A stretch of 64,000 nt of DNA, taken from contig NZ_VITN01000012.1 of the NCBI RefSeq assembly GCF_007828045.1, forward strand, positions 62,001-126,000, given 5' to 3'. Both the position numbers and the translations under genes were made by a program. This document shows positions 43,299-52,585 of this stretch, in pieces. Positions within the stretch are counted from its first letter, which is position 1; each line of letters begins with the position of its first letter. This DNA comes from Nitrospirillum amazonense (lineage in GTDB: Bacteria; Pseudomonadota; Alphaproteobacteria; Azospirillales; Azospirillaceae). The notes beneath the pieces are model-generated. The model was not told the origin of the DNA, did not search any database, and was given only the letters and a program-made list of their open reading frames with translations.

Positions 43299-43820
43299 AT
43301 GACCGCCTACGCGCCCAGCCCGACCGCCGCCCCGTCCCCGCTGGCCCACCCCCGCCTGCCGCAGGCGGCGCTGGTGCTGGCGTCGGTCGGGGCCCTGGGC
43401 ACGGCGCTGCTGTCGCAATATGTCGGCGGCTTGCACCCGTGCGAGTTCTGCATCTGGCAGCGTTGGGCCTATGTCGCCGCCATCGTGGCGCTGCTGCCGG
43501 GCCTGGCGAACACGCGCTTGCGCACCGCCTCGCTGGTCCTGGGCGGGGTGGCCTTCCTGGCCGGTGCGGCCATCGCCGGCTTCCATACGGGTGTGGAGCA
43601 GCATTGGTGGGAAGGCTTCACCACCTGCAGCAGCAGCATGCCCAAGAACCTGACGCTGGATCAGCTGCGCGAACGCCTGCTGTCCGCCCCGCTGGTGCGC
43701 TGTGACGAGGCGCAGTGGACCTTCCACGGCATCTCCATGGCCGCCTTCAACTTCCCGGCCTCGCTGATCCTGGGCCTGCTGGCTTGGGCCGCCGCCCGCG
43801 CCGGCGCCAAGCGCGCCTGA
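43299..43820 (+). CDS. dsbB: Disulfide bond formation protein DsbB
   Basis: This 173-residue protein has four membrane helices, the first redox pair CEFC in the first periplasmic loop and the second pair in the segments TTCSSSM and VRCDE. It reoxidises a DsbA-type thiol oxidase and passes electrons to ubiquinone. It lies 31 bp after yqaA and 12 bp before coq7. Its link to quinone metabolism makes the neighbourhood sensible. Confidence 0.92.
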   Translation: MTAYAPSPTAAPSPLAHPRLPQAALVLASVGALGTALLSQYVGGLHPCEFCIWQRWAYVAAIVALLPGLANTRLRTASLVLGGVAFLAGAAIAGFHTGVEQHWWEGFTTCSSSMPKNLTLDQLRERLLSAPLVRCDEAQWTFHGISMAAFNFPASLILGLLAWAAARAGAKRA

Positions 43821-43832
43821 GGGAGGGCACCC

Positions 43833-44420
43833 ATGACCGCCACCGCCACGACCGACACCCCGAAGCCGGCCGAGCGCCTGGCCCGCCGCCCCCTGCCGGG
43901 CGACCTGGGCACCGAGGCGCAGATCGCCCGCATCATCCGGGTGGACCAGGCGGGCGAGTATGGCGCGGCCCGCATCTATGCCGGCCAGTTGTCGGTGCTG
44001 GGCAAGAGCCCGGTGGGCGCCACTATCCGCCATATGGAGGAGCAGGAGCGCGTCCACCTGGACACCTTCAACCAGATGATGGTGAAGCGCCGCGTGCGCC
44101 CCACGGCCCTGCAGCCGCTGTGGAAGGTGGCCGGTTACGCCCTGGGTGCCGCCACCGCCCTGATGGGGAAGCGCGCCGCCATGGCCTGCACCGTGGCGGT
44201 GGAGGAGGCCATCGACGCCCACTACGCCGAACAGGCGGAGCGGCTGGGCCCCGGCGAATCGGATCTGAGGGCCACCATCGAGCGGTTCCGGGCGGAAGAG
44301 CTGGAGCACCGCGACATCGGCCTGGCCCATGACGCCGAGCTGACCACCGGCTACCCCGTGCTGTACACCCTGATCAAGGCGGGCACCCGCGCCGTCATCT
44401 GGGTGGCGGAGCGGGTCTGA
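43833..44420 (+). CDS. coq7: Demethoxyubiquinone hydroxylase Coq7
   Basis: This 195-residue ferritin-like diiron monooxygenase shows the carboxylate ligands in RVDQAGEYGAARIYAGQ, MEEQERVHLDTF, CTVAVEEAIDAHYAEQ and FRAEELEHRDIG. It hydroxylates the quinone ring in a late step of ubiquinone synthesis at the membrane surface. A strong GGGAGGGC site precedes the ATG. Its stop codon abuts the convergent TonB receptor gene with no gap. Confidence 0.95.
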   Translation: MTATATTDTPKPAERLARRPLPGDLGTEAQIARIIRVDQAGEYGAARIYAGQLSVLGKSPVGATIRHMEEQERVHLDTFNQMMVKRRVRPTALQPLWKVAGYALGAATALMGKRAAMACTVAVEEAIDAHYAEQAERLGPGESDLRATIERFRAEELEHRDIGLAHDAELTTGYPVLYTLIKAGTRAVIWVAERV

Positions 44421-46535
44421 TCACGTCCCTTCACCGTTTCCGCCCAGCTTGTAGGTCAGCCTGAGATAGACGATCTGCCCCGGCACGGCCACTTCGGACC
44501 GTTCCCGGTACTGCGGCGTGTCGATCCACGTGACATGCCGCACGCCATTGAACACGTCGTTGGCGGTGACGATCAATTTCAGGCGGGACGTCACGTCATG
44601 ACCATAGGACAGGGTCAGTGACTGATAGCCGGACCGCGTGCCGCCCGCTTCCAGCGACCGGCCATGCAGTTGTGCCTGCAGTTGCAGGCTGTCGCCCTGC
44701 TCCGGCGTCCAGGTCAGGTTGACCTTGGTCAGGTGCGTGAACAGGGCGCCGCTGTACTCCCTGCCACCGGCGGCCCCCCCACCGACCGGCATGGATTCCC
44801 GGACGTGGGACAGGTCGGAACTGAGGCCGACCGCCCAGTCCGGCCCGAGATGGAAGTCCACCGCCAGGTCCAGGCCGGCCGACCTGCCGCCGCCCGCGTT
44901 TTCCACCGTGGACACCAGCGTCGTGGCGCCCGGTGCGGCGGCATAGCGGTAGTCCACGATATCGTCGGTCAGATGGCGCGCATACAGGGTGCCGCTGGCC
45001 GTCACCTTCCCCGCCGTATAGGTGTAGCCGGCCTCCACCGAGTCCGTGCGGCTGGGCCGCAGGCCGGTATTGCCCAGGATGGTGACCGACCCGACGATGG
45101 TTTGAAGGGGATTCAGTTGTTCCGTCGTCGGCCGGTCGATGCGCCGGGTATAGCTGAGCCTCAGGCGACTCTCGGGGCTGAGGTCCCGGCCCAGGGACAG
45201 GCTGGGCAGCCAGCGTAGGTCATCCGAATCCGGCATGCCGTCCGCCCCCGCCAGGAACCGCATCGCCATCGACTCCACCCTCAGCCCACCCTTGACCAGC
45301 CAAGGCCCCAGCAGGCGCTGATAGCTGGCGTACCCGGCGCTGAGGGTGCGGTTGAGGCCGAAGCGCGCTGCGGGGGGGACGCCGAACCCGCCACCGCCCG
45401 GATCACCCACCGCCCCCGCCTGATAGGCCGACTGCACCCGGTCCGACTCGACCTCGAAACCCAGCTTGACCTGCCCCTCCCGGGGCAGCGGCAGGACATA
45501 GTCGCCGCCGACGGTATCGATCAGTTCACGTTCCGTGTGCCGCTGCCGATAGATGTCCTCCACGGAGGCCGGAACCTGGAAGAGCTGGTCGTCGGTCTGG
45601 TCGCGCAGCGTCTCATGATCCTCATGGCTGGCCTTCACGGTCAGCGTGTCGCCGCCGACCACCCCCTTGCGGATGTAATCGCCGGTCACGGAGGCATGGT
45701 CGAAATGCTGCGGGGCGCGGTCCTGGGTGACGTTGCGGCCGGTCACCCCGCCGTCGGGGCCATAGACGTCCAGATCGTCCTGGTATTGGCGCGGCCGGTG
45801 GCGCAGGGCCCCTTCCCCGGCGAAGCTGACGGTGTCGTGGTCCGACGCGGCATAGGACACGGTCAGGGTGCCGGTGGTGTTGGTGTAGGGCACGAAGGTG
45901 GCGCGATGCTCCACCAGGCGGCCGGCGGCCGATCCGTCCGCGTTCTTGGCCGTCCGGTCGATATCCAGCAGATCATAGCGGATGTCGTCCCGCACGTCGG
46001 CCGAGCCGCTGAACGTCCAGGCGCTCAGCCCGAAGGAACCGGCGGCGGAGCCGCTGCGCCGCCCCTGCGGACCGATACCCGCCCCCAGGTCCGCCTTGGC
46101 CACCGGGCTGCGCGGCTTGCGCGTGACCAGGTTGACGACGATGCCGGCATCCCCCCGGAACTCCGGCCCCGGGTCGGTGATGACCTCGATCTTGGCGATG
46201 GTGTTGGCCGGCATGGACTGCAGGGCGGTCGCCAGGGGCATGCCGCGCAACGCTGGGGAAGGCTTGCCATCGACCATGACCGTGACGGCGGCGCCATGCA
46301 CGCGGACCTTGCCCGCGGCATCGACACCGACGGCGGGCAGGGCGGTCAGGACGTCGGTGACACTGCCGCCCCCCTTGGCCTGGAGGTTGTTCGCCAGGTC
46401 ATAAACCGTGCGGTCGTCCAGGCGCACGGCTTCCGGCGGGGTGGCCGTAACCGTGATTTCCGTCTGCGCCAGCGCCGATGGCGCGGCGACGGCGAGGCTG
46501 GCGATGACCGCGTTTCGAACCCCCCTGACCTTCAC
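44421..46535 (-). CDS. TonB-dependent outer-membrane receptor, unknown ligand
   Basis: This 704-residue receptor has a signal peptide (cleavage after PSALAQ), a TonB-box-like TEITVTATP segment, and a plug with VTVMVDGKPSPALRGMP and IEVITDPGPEFRGDAG. The beta-barrel is of the type also seen in outer-membrane beta-barrel family OMP_b-brl_3 proteins, ending LRLTYKLGG. The sequence after the barrel end is short and does not finish with the usual terminal Phe. A LysR gene is divergent 256 bp away and may control it. The substrate is unknown. Confidence 0.88.
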   Translation of the reverse strand: MKVRGVRNAVIASLAVAAPSALAQTEITVTATPPEAVRLDDRTVYDLANNLQAKGGGSVTDVLTALPAVGVDAAGKVRVHGAAVTVMVDGKPSPALRGMPLATALQSMPANTIAKIEVITDPGPEFRGDAGIVVNLVTRKPRSPVAKADLGAGIGPQGRRSGSAAGSFGLSAWTFSGSADVRDDIRYDLLDIDRTAKNADGSAAGRLVEHRATFVPYTNTTGTLTVSYAASDHDTVSFAGEGALRHRPRQYQDDLDVYGPDGGVTGRNVTQDRAPQHFDHASVTGDYIRKGVVGGDTLTVKASHEDHETLRDQTDDQLFQVPASVEDIYRQRHTERELIDTVGGDYVLPLPREGQVKLGFEVESDRVQSAYQAGAVGDPGGGGFGVPPAARFGLNRTLSAGYASYQRLLGPWLVKGGLRVESMAMRFLAGADGMPDSDDLRWLPSLSLGRDLSPESRLRLSYTRRIDRPTTEQLNPLQTIVGSVTILGNTGLRPSRTDSVEAGYTYTAGKVTASGTLYARHLTDDIVDYRYAAAPGATTLVSTVENAGGGRSAGLDLAVDFHLGPDWAVGLSSDLSHVRESMPVGGGAAGGREYSGALFTHLTKVNLTWTPEQGDSLQLQAQLHGRSLEAGGTRSGYQSLTLSYGHDVTSRLKLIVTANDVFNGVRHVTWIDTPQYRERSEVAVPGQIVYLRLTYKLGGNGEGT

Positions 46536-46791
46536 CCCGTTCCCCCTTCATATGGTCTTGGCACAGGCACATGGGCGCACTTCCCCGCCGGCGTGGGCCG
46601 GGAGGTCACAAACGTGGGCGCATGGCTGGAAACGAGGGGAGCGGCACTCGCGAAAGACGGGGCACTCCCCGCGCTTTTCTCAGGCCGCTCCGCCCCCGTC
46701 GGTCGGTAATGCCTTAAAATTCCAGCCTTTGATCGCCAACGCAAACGACGATACCTTGGCGCTATCCTGAGTTTTTCTAAGGACGGTCCCC

Positions 46792-47667
46792 ATGCCGCTC
46801 AGCGCCATTTCCTTGAACGCGCTACGGGCCTTTGAGGCCGCGGCCCGGCATCTGAGCCTGACCCGCGCGGCGGCGGAACTGCACGTCACGCAATCGGCGG
46901 TCAGCCATCAGGTGCGCGGATTGGAGGAGCAGCTGGGCGTCAGCCTGTTCCGCCGCAGCACCCGGGGCCTGATCCTGACCGATGAGGGGCAAGCCCTGGC
47001 GCCCACCATCCTGGAGGCCTTCGCCATGATGGAGCGGGCGCTGGACGCCGTCAGCGCGACCGGCCCGGCGGAGATCGTCAATTTGGGCGTGGTCGGCACC
47101 TTCGCCGTGGGCTTCCTGTTCGAACGCCTGGCCACGTTCCGGGCCCACCATCCGCGCGTCGACCTGCGCATCATGACCAACAACAACAAGGTCGATCTGT
47201 GGACCGAAAGCCTGGACCTGGCCATCCGCTTCGGCGACGGCGCCTGGCATGGGGTGGAAGCGCATCGCCTGATGGACGCGCCCATGACACCGCTGTGCGC
47301 GCCGGCCCTGGCCGCCGTCCTGAAAACGCCGGCCGACCTGGCCGCGCATCCGCTGCTGCGGTCCTATCGGGCCCAGGATTGGCCGGCCTGGCTGAAAGCC
47401 GCCGGCGTGCCCGGCATCCCGGCGCGGGGCCCCCTGTTCGACGCCTCCACCCTCATGATCCAGGCGGCGATGCTGGGGGAAGGCGTCGCCCTGGCGCCGC
47501 CCGCCATGTTCCGGCGGGAGCTGGACGAGGGCCGGCTGGCGCAGCCGTTCCCGGTGACCGTGGATACCGGGTGCTATTGGCTGACCCGCTTGTTTTCCAA
47601 GCCGCTGACGCCGGGCGTGAGGGCGTTCCAGGATTGGATCCTGGCCTGCACGGCGCCCCACCGATGA
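46792..47667 (+). CDS. LysR-type regulator, GcvA-like
   Basis: This 291-residue regulator begins LNALRAFEAAARHLSLTRAA and contains TQSAVSHQVRGLEEQLG, the helix-turn-helix of the GcvA/AmpR group. The effector domain contains MTNNNKVDLWTESLDLAIRFG, typical of this group. AAGGACGG precedes the ATG. It is divergent from the TonB receptor gene, its most likely target. AmpR-type control of a beta-lactamase is not supported, as no such gene is nearby. Confidence 0.9.
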   Translation: MPLSAISLNALRAFEAAARHLSLTRAAAELHVTQSAVSHQVRGLEEQLGVSLFRRSTRGLILTDEGQALAPTILEAFAMMERALDAVSATGPAEIVNLGVVGTFAVGFLFERLATFRAHHPRVDLRIMTNNNKVDLWTESLDLAIRFGDGAWHGVEAHRLMDAPMTPLCAPALAAVLKTPADLAAHPLLRSYRAQDWPAWLKAAGVPGIPARGPLFDASTLMIQAAMLGEGVALAPPAMFRRELDEGRLAQPFPVTVDTGCYWLTRLFSKPLTPGVRAFQDWILACTAPHR

Positions 47668-47674
47668 CCGGGCA

Positions 47675-48244
47675 TCAGAACGGGTCCAACTCAGTATCCC
47701 AATAGAGGAAGTCGCGCCAGCTCTCGTGCAGGAAGTTGGGCGGGAAGGCCCGGCCGTTTTCCTGCAGCTGGAAGACCGTGGGCTGGAAGGGGGGGCTGCG
47801 GGGGATCATGCCGCACACGTGGGGCAGCCGGTTGCCCTTGGCCAGATTGCAGGCGGAGCAGGAGGTGACGACGTTGTCCCAGGTGGTGCGTCCGCCGCGG
47901 GAGCGTGGGATGACGTGGTCGAAGGTCAGTTCCTGGGTGGGGAAAGGCTCACCGCAATACTGACAACAGAAGTGATCGCGCAGGAAAACGTTGAAGCGGG
48001 TGAAGGCCGGCCTTCGCGTCGCCGGTATGTATTCCTTCAAGCTGATGACGCTGGGTATTCGGATTTCCGCCGTGGGCGACCGGACGACGCGGTCGTAGAC
48101 GGAAATGATGTTCACCCTGTCCAGGAAGACCGCCTTGACGGCGTCTTGCCAGGACCAGAGGGACAAGGGGAAGTAACTGAGCGGCCGAAAATCGGCGTTC
48201 AGCACCAAGGCCGGACAACTGTCTAGTGGTGGAGACAATACCAC
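47675..48244 (-). CDS. HNH endonuclease family protein
   Basis: This 189-residue protein has the zinc-finger HNH core: CQYCGEPFPTQELTFDHVIP with SRGGRTTWDNVVTSCSACN. The N-terminus CPALVLNADFRPLSYFPLSL is shared by a very widespread housekeeping HNH group in alphaproteobacteria whose role is not established. The start is GTG at 48244. It ends eight bases from the convergent LysR gene. Confidence 0.88.
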   Translation of the reverse strand: MVLSPPLDSCPALVLNADFRPLSYFPLSLWSWQDAVKAVFLDRVNIISVYDRVVRSPTAEIRIPSVISLKEYIPATRRPAFTRFNVFLRDHFCCQYCGEPFPTQELTFDHVIPRSRGGRTTWDNVVTSCSACNLAKGNRLPHVCGMIPRSPPFQPTVFQLQENGRAFPPNFLHESWRDFLYWDTELDPF

Positions 48245-48508
48245 CCCCGCACCGTTCCCGAGGACGGCCGCGGGCCGAACCCACGGCCAGAAATCACCGT
48301 CTTATTAGCCTTTCCCGCCCGTCTCGGCAATCCTCGCCTTCATGGGGAGCCCGGTATTTCACGATAACGTCATACCGCTACCCACAAGATGTGGGGTCGA
48401 TGTCCCGGCCTACCCCTTTTTATAGGCCCGCCCCCCGCACACCACCCCCACGACTCGGGACGGGGGGTGGGGGTGGGCAACGGCCGCCCGCCGGTGGTAT
48501 CAGGGGAC

Positions 48509-49357
48509 ATGGACCAGCCCGTCACCCGTTTCGCCCCCAGCCCCACCGGCCTGCCCCATCTGGGCCACGCCTATTCCGCCCTGTTCGGCTGGAATGCCGC
48601 GAAGGAAGCGGGCGGCACCTTCCTGCTGCGCTTCGAGGACATCGACCCCAACCGCTGCCGGCCGGAGTTCGAGGCGGCGTTCATCCGCGATCTTGGCTGG
48701 CTGGGCCTGAGGTGGCCGGCGCCGGTGCGCCGCCAGTCGGGGCATATGGCCGACTACCGCGCCGCCCTGGATCGGCTGGCGGGCCGGGGCGTGCTGTACC
48801 CCTGCTTCTGTTCGCGCAAGGACATCCAGGATGAGATCGCCCGGGCCGGGGCGGCGCCCCATGGGCCGGAGGGACCGCTTTATCCCGGCACCTGCCGCCA
48901 CATGGACCCGGGCCGCCGGGCCGAGCTGCTGGCCGCCGGCGCGCCGCACGCCCTGCGCCTTGATGTCGCGGCGGCCGTCCGTCAGACCGGGCCGCTGACC
49001 TGGACCGACCGCGAGGCCGGTCCCCAGGCGGCCCAGCCCGGCATCCTGGGCGACGTGGTGCTGGCCCGCCGCGACGTCGCCACCAGCTATCACCTGGCGG
49101 TGACGGTGGACGACCACCTGCAAGGCGTCACCCTGGTGACCCGGGGGCGTGACCTGATGGAGGCGACGCACGTGCATCGCCTGTTGCAGGCCCTGCTGGG
49201 CCTGGACGTGCCCACCTGGCACCACCACCGCCTGCTGGTGAACGAGCGGGGCGAAAGGCTGGCCAAGCGCGACGGCGCCGCCAGCCTGGCGGCCTTGCGT
49301 GACAGGGGCGCCACACCGGCCGAGGTCTGTCATCGCCTGGGCATGGAAACGCCTTGA
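48509..49357 (+). CDS. gluQ: Glutamyl-queuosine tRNA(Asp) synthetase
   Basis: This 282-residue class I synthetase-like protein lacks the anticodon-binding domain, as GluQ does. It has the HIGH-type motif HLGHAYSA after RFAPSPTG, zinc cysteines in YPCFCSRKDIQ and YPGTCR, and a KMSKS-like LAKRDGAASL. It attaches glutamate to queuosine in tRNA-Asp. The start at 48509 was chosen since the family begins there; the preceding in-frame 40 codons look non-coding. A terminator follows. Confidence 0.93.
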   Translation: MDQPVTRFAPSPTGLPHLGHAYSALFGWNAAKEAGGTFLLRFEDIDPNRCRPEFEAAFIRDLGWLGLRWPAPVRRQSGHMADYRAALDRLAGRGVLYPCFCSRKDIQDEIARAGAAPHGPEGPLYPGTCRHMDPGRRAELLAAGAPHALRLDVAAAVRQTGPLTWTDREAGPQAAQPGILGDVVLARRDVATSYHLAVTVDDHLQGVTLVTRGRDLMEATHVHRLLQALLGLDVPTWHHHRLLVNERGERLAKRDGAASLAALRDRGATPAEVCHRLGMETP

Positions 49358-49412
49358 TCGCGAAACGACTTGATCAACAATGGGTCGCGCTCATTTAGCC
49401 ATGCGCACACGC

Positions 49413-49433
49413 TTCGCTTTTGAGCGAATTTTT
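49413..49433 (+). terminator. Intrinsic terminator after gluQ
   Basis: A 6-bp stem, TTCGCT-tttg-AGCGAA, is followed directly by five T (49429-49433), 55 bp beyond the gluQ stop codon. The stem is short, but the arrangement is canonical. Confidence 0.65.
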
Positions 49434-49471
49434 CGCCACCCAGACGGAAGGCCCCGTGGTAAGAACGCGCC

Positions 49472-49951
49472 ATGCCTGATGCCGATACCCTCGCCCACTA
49501 CCGCACCCTCGTCAAAGACACGACGATAGACGGCAACACCCTGCTGTCGACGGACTACTTCAATCACTTCAACGAAGTGATCATGCTGTTGTCCATGCTG
49601 GGCGACATGCCGGACATGCTGGAAGAGATCCGCGCCTGGCACCCCAAGACCTACAAGCAGCATTTTGAGGGCAGCGGCCTGGGTTTCGCGGCACTGGCCA
49701 TCGACGCCTACGACCATGTGCCGCCGGAATACCGCCAGCCCTTCGACCGCGTGGTGGAAGAGCTGGACGCGACTATCGCCGAGGCGGTGATGGCGCTGGA
49801 GACGGAACAGGATTCGCCGGAGATGCTGGGCTTCCTGGCGACGGACTATTGGCAGCGCCTGCAGAAGCTGGTGGACCGGGGCAGCGCCATCGTCCACGGC
49901 GCCACCGAACAGGCCACGCTGGACCAGGACGCGATCGACGCGCTTTTCTGA
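49472..49951 (+). CDS. Conserved-looking protein of unknown function, 159 residues
   Basis: This is a soluble, mainly helical protein (ADTLAHYRTLVKDTTIDGN, then YFNHFNEVIMLLSMLGDMP). It resembles hypothetical proteins I recall from other Rhodospirillales, but no named domain is visible. There is no signal peptide or membrane helix. The ribosome site is weak. It stands alone between the gluQ terminator and a large hairpin region. Coding character is clear from composition and the absence of competing frames. Confidence 0.8.
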   Translation: MPDADTLAHYRTLVKDTTIDGNTLLSTDYFNHFNEVIMLLSMLGDMPDMLEEIRAWHPKTYKQHFEGSGLGFAALAIDAYDHVPPEYRQPFDRVVEELDATIAEAVMALETEQDSPEMLGFLATDYWQRLQKLVDRGSAIVHGATEQATLDQDAIDALF

Positions 49952-49952
49952 G

Positions 49953-49993
49953 TCCTCAGGCGCCGGCAGGGCGTCCGCCCCTTGGCTATCCTC
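49953..49993 (-). repeat. Interspersed palindromic repeat, copy C (reverse, shortened)
   Basis: Read on the minus strand it starts GAGGATAGCCAAGG, then GCGGACGCCC, then GCCGGCG and ends CTGAGGA, matching copies A and B near 10.1 kb with a few bases lost. It lies just after a stop codon and forms part of a long hairpin, GCGTCCGCC (49971-49979) with GGCGGACGC (50028-50036), enclosing GTTTCC (49995-50000) with GGAAAC (50018-50023). Confidence 0.6.
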
Positions 49994-50080
49994 AGTTTCC
50001 AGTCCGCTACGCTCCCCGGAAACTTCCGGCGGACGCGGTCGCGTCCTGAAGGAACGCTGGGCGGGAGAAGCTGTCGCGCT

Positions 50081-50941
50081 TCAATCCACCGCCCTCAAAC
50101 CCGTCACCAAATCCATGTAATCCGGCTCGTGATCCGGGCTGAGTTGGCCGTGGCGGATCAGGAAATCGATCACCACCAGGTTGACGTTGAACTTCCAGTC
50201 GTCGGTGGTGCGCACGCTGTCGGCCACGCGGGCCAGGGGCCAGAGCTCGAAGGCCTCGACCTCGCCGTCCGTGTTGCGCGGGATGATGTCGCGGCTGAGC
50301 GCCAGGTCATAGCAGAACAGGGTGTCGCGCCGCAGGCCGGCCACGGTGTCGAAGACATAGGTGATGGCGCCCACCGGCACGGCGGCACGGGCCAGGCCGG
50401 GATCCAGCCCCGCCTCCTCATGCGCCTCCTTCACCAGGTTTTCCGCCAGGCTGAGACCGGCCGGCTGCCCGCCCGCCACCATGTTGTCCAGCTTGCCTGG
50501 GGCCACGCCGCGGTCACGGGCGCGGCGGCCCACCCACATCTCGATACGCCCATCCAGGCCGGGCACATAGCCGTTCACGTGCAGGCCGAAGCCGCGCGCG
50601 CCGAAACCGGGAACGGCCGCACGGTCGATTTTCAGCAGTTCCGGCTGGCCCCACTGCGCCAGCACCGGGAAATCCTCCCCGCGCAAGGGGGGCACCATCC
50701 CCTCCGCCGCCAGCACCGCCACCACCTCGGCCACGGCCTGGCTGCGGCGCGCGGGATCGGGAGGCAGCAGGTCCAGCAGGGGTGCCGCCCCGCCCGTCAG
50801 GCGGAAGGCGTCGCTGAGGCCGGCCACCCGGTCGGCGAAGGCGGGACGCACCTGCCCCACCGGCCGGCCATTGACCGCAAAGGGCAGGAAGGCCGCCGCG
50901 TCGTGAGTGTTGCACGCCTGGATGTGTCGAATGAAGGCCAT
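50081..50941 (-). CDS. NUDIX hydrolase with DUF4743 N-terminal domain
   Basis: This 286-residue protein has an N-terminal DUF4743-type domain and a C-terminal NUDIX domain with the box GGQPAGLSLAENLVKEAHEE (the usual Arg is Lys). This two-domain form is related to the NUDIX part of yeast thiamine pyrophosphokinase Tnr3, which hydrolyses damaged thiamine diphosphates; that role is possible here but untested. The ATG at 50941 is preferred to a TTG seven codons upstream. Confidence 0.88.
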   Translation of the reverse strand: MAFIRHIQACNTHDAAAFLPFAVNGRPVGQVRPAFADRVAGLSDAFRLTGGAAPLLDLLPPDPARRSQAVAEVVAVLAAEGMVPPLRGEDFPVLAQWGQPELLKIDRAAVPGFGARGFGLHVNGYVPGLDGRIEMWVGRRARDRGVAPGKLDNMVAGGQPAGLSLAENLVKEAHEEAGLDPGLARAAVPVGAITYVFDTVAGLRRDTLFCYDLALSRDIIPRNTDGEVEAFELWPLARVADSVRTTDDWKFNVNLVVIDFLIRHGQLSPDHEPDYMDLVTGLRAVD

Positions 50942-51149
50942 GCCCCGGTTTAGCCCGGACAAGGCGCGGACGCAATGCCGCCCGTGGCGGCCAAACGGTC
51001 GCGGTCAATCTGCATCAATTACTATTGCCAAATGGTTAGGGTGGGGCTGGCCGGCCGGTTGTCTTTACGGATAATTCATCAACCTGGCATGACTTTGATG
51101 CGTCCGCACGGTGCCAGCCGAGCGCCGCATACACGCCCCGGAGAAAATC

Positions 51150-52520
51150 ATGACTGCTGACGAAGACTCCATGCAGCGCCAGTTCCAGGAACGCCTGGCC
51201 TTTCTGGAAATCGACGCCGTGACCCGGGACGCCCTGCGCGGCCTGCGCCCGCATGTCGAACGCGAGTTGCCCACCATTCTGGACCGGTTCTACGCCAAGC
51301 TGCGGACCCAGCCGGCGATCTTCAAACTCTTCGGCGGCGACAAGCACCTGTCGCACGTGAAGGACATGCAGATGCGGCATTGGGCGGCCATCGTCACCGG
51401 CACCTTCGACGCCACCTACCTGGACAGCGTCATCCGCGTGGGCCGCGCCCACAACCGCCTGGGACTGGAGCCACGCTGGTACATCGGCGGCTATGCCTTC
51501 ATCACCGGCGAGTTGCTGGCCATGGTGACGCGCATGGACCGGCGCGGGCCCTTCGCCTGGCTGCGGCCGCGCCTGGACGTGGCCCGCCTGCAACAGGCCC
51601 TGCTGCGCGCCGTCATGCTGGACATGGATCTGGCCATCTCCGTCTATATCGAGGAAGGGCGCAAGGACCGGCAGCGGGTGCTGGAAGGCCTGGCCCAGAA
51701 TTTCACCGACACCATGGCCGGCGTCATCGATGGCATCGGCGGCGCCGTGGGCGGGCTGCGCCAGGACGCCAGCCTGCTGACGCAAGCCGCCGACCAGTCG
51801 CTGGCGGAAAGCACGCAGGCCGACACGGCTGCCGGCAGCGCCGCCAGCAATGTCCAATCGGTGGCCAGCGCGACCGAGGAACTGTCGGCCTCCATCACCG
51901 AGATCAGCGCCCGCGTCGTGCAATCCAACAAGATTTCGGCACAGGCCCTGGAAACGACCCGGCGCACCGACGGCGCGGTGCGCGGCCTGGTGGCCGCCGC
52001 CGCCCGCATCGGCGACGTGCTGAGCCTGATCAACACCATCGCCAGCCAGACCAACCTGCTGGCCCTGAACGCCACCATCGAGGCGGCGCGAGCCGGCGAG
52101 GCGGGTAAGGGCTTCGCCGTCGTGGCGGGCGAGGTCAAGACCCTGGCCACCCAGACCGCCAAGGCAACGGAGGAGATTTCCGCCCAGGTGGGCGCCATCC
52201 GCCACGTGTCGGAAGAAGCCGTCTCGGCGATCAGCCAGATCGGCAGCGTCATCGCCGGCATGGATGAGATCGCGACCTCCATCGCCAGCGCGGTGGAGGA
52301 ACAAAGCAGCGCCACCCGGGAAATCGCCCGCAGCATCGCCCAGGCGGCCACGGGCACCGCCAGCGTCTCGGCCAACATCAGCCACGTGGCCGACGCCGCC
52401 CGCCAGACGGGGGCGGCGGCCGGCCGTCTGAGCCAATCGTCCGGCGACCTGGGGCTTCAGGCCCAGCGCCTGCGTGAGGGGGCGCAAACCTTCGCCGCCC
52501 GCTTGCGGGAAAGCGCGTGA
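51150..52520 (+). CDS. Globin-coupled methyl-accepting chemotaxis protein
   Basis: This 456-residue cytoplasmic chemoreceptor has an N-terminal protoglobin/globin-sensor domain (about residues 10-165). The proximal heme His lies in [19 protein letters not shown]. The C-terminal signalling domain carries [20 protein letters not shown] at its tip. It resembles HemAT-type aerotaxis transducers, which bind oxygen and signal to CheA. No membrane helix is present. The start ATG follows GGAG by six bases. Confidence 0.93.
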   Translation: MTADEDSMQRQFQERLAFLEIDAVTRDALRGLRPHVERELPTILDRFYAKLRTQPAIFKLFGGDKHLSHVKDMQMRHWAAIVTGTFDATYLDSVIRVGRAHNRLGLEPRWYIGGYAFITGELLAMVTRMDRRGPFAWLRPRLDVARLQQALLRAVMLDMDLAISVYIEEGRKDRQRVLEGLAQNFTDTMAGVIDGIGGAVGGLRQDASLLTQAADQSLAESTQADTAAGSAASNVQSVASATEELSASITEISARVVQSNKISAQALETTRRTDGAVRGLVAAAARIGDVLSLINTIASQTNLLALNATIEAARAGEAGKGFAVVAGEVKTLATQTAKATEEISAQVGAIRHVSEEAVSAISQIGSVIAGMDEIATSIASAVEEQSSATREIARSIAQAATGTASVSANISHVADAARQTGAAAGRLSQSSGDLGLQAQRLREGAQTFAARLRESA

Positions 52521-52572
52521 TCCCCCGAGGAGGAATGGCCCCAAGCCGATGGGCAAGCGCGCCAGCGCACGC

Positions 52573-52578
52573 TATAAT
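52573..52578 (+). promoter_or_regulatory. Consensus -10 box TATAAT before the twin-transmembrane gene
   Basis: A perfect TATAAT ends eight bases before the ATG at 52586, so transcription should start at or next to the start codon. There is no ribosome site between. This suggests a leaderless message. Confidence 0.5.
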
Positions 52579-52585
52579 CGCGGCC

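Noticed and set aside
49373-49380. TTGATCAA as a possible FNR half-site pair
   Set aside because: It is a contiguous palindrome lacking the four-base spacer of an FNR box, and lies beyond the gluQ stop near its terminator.
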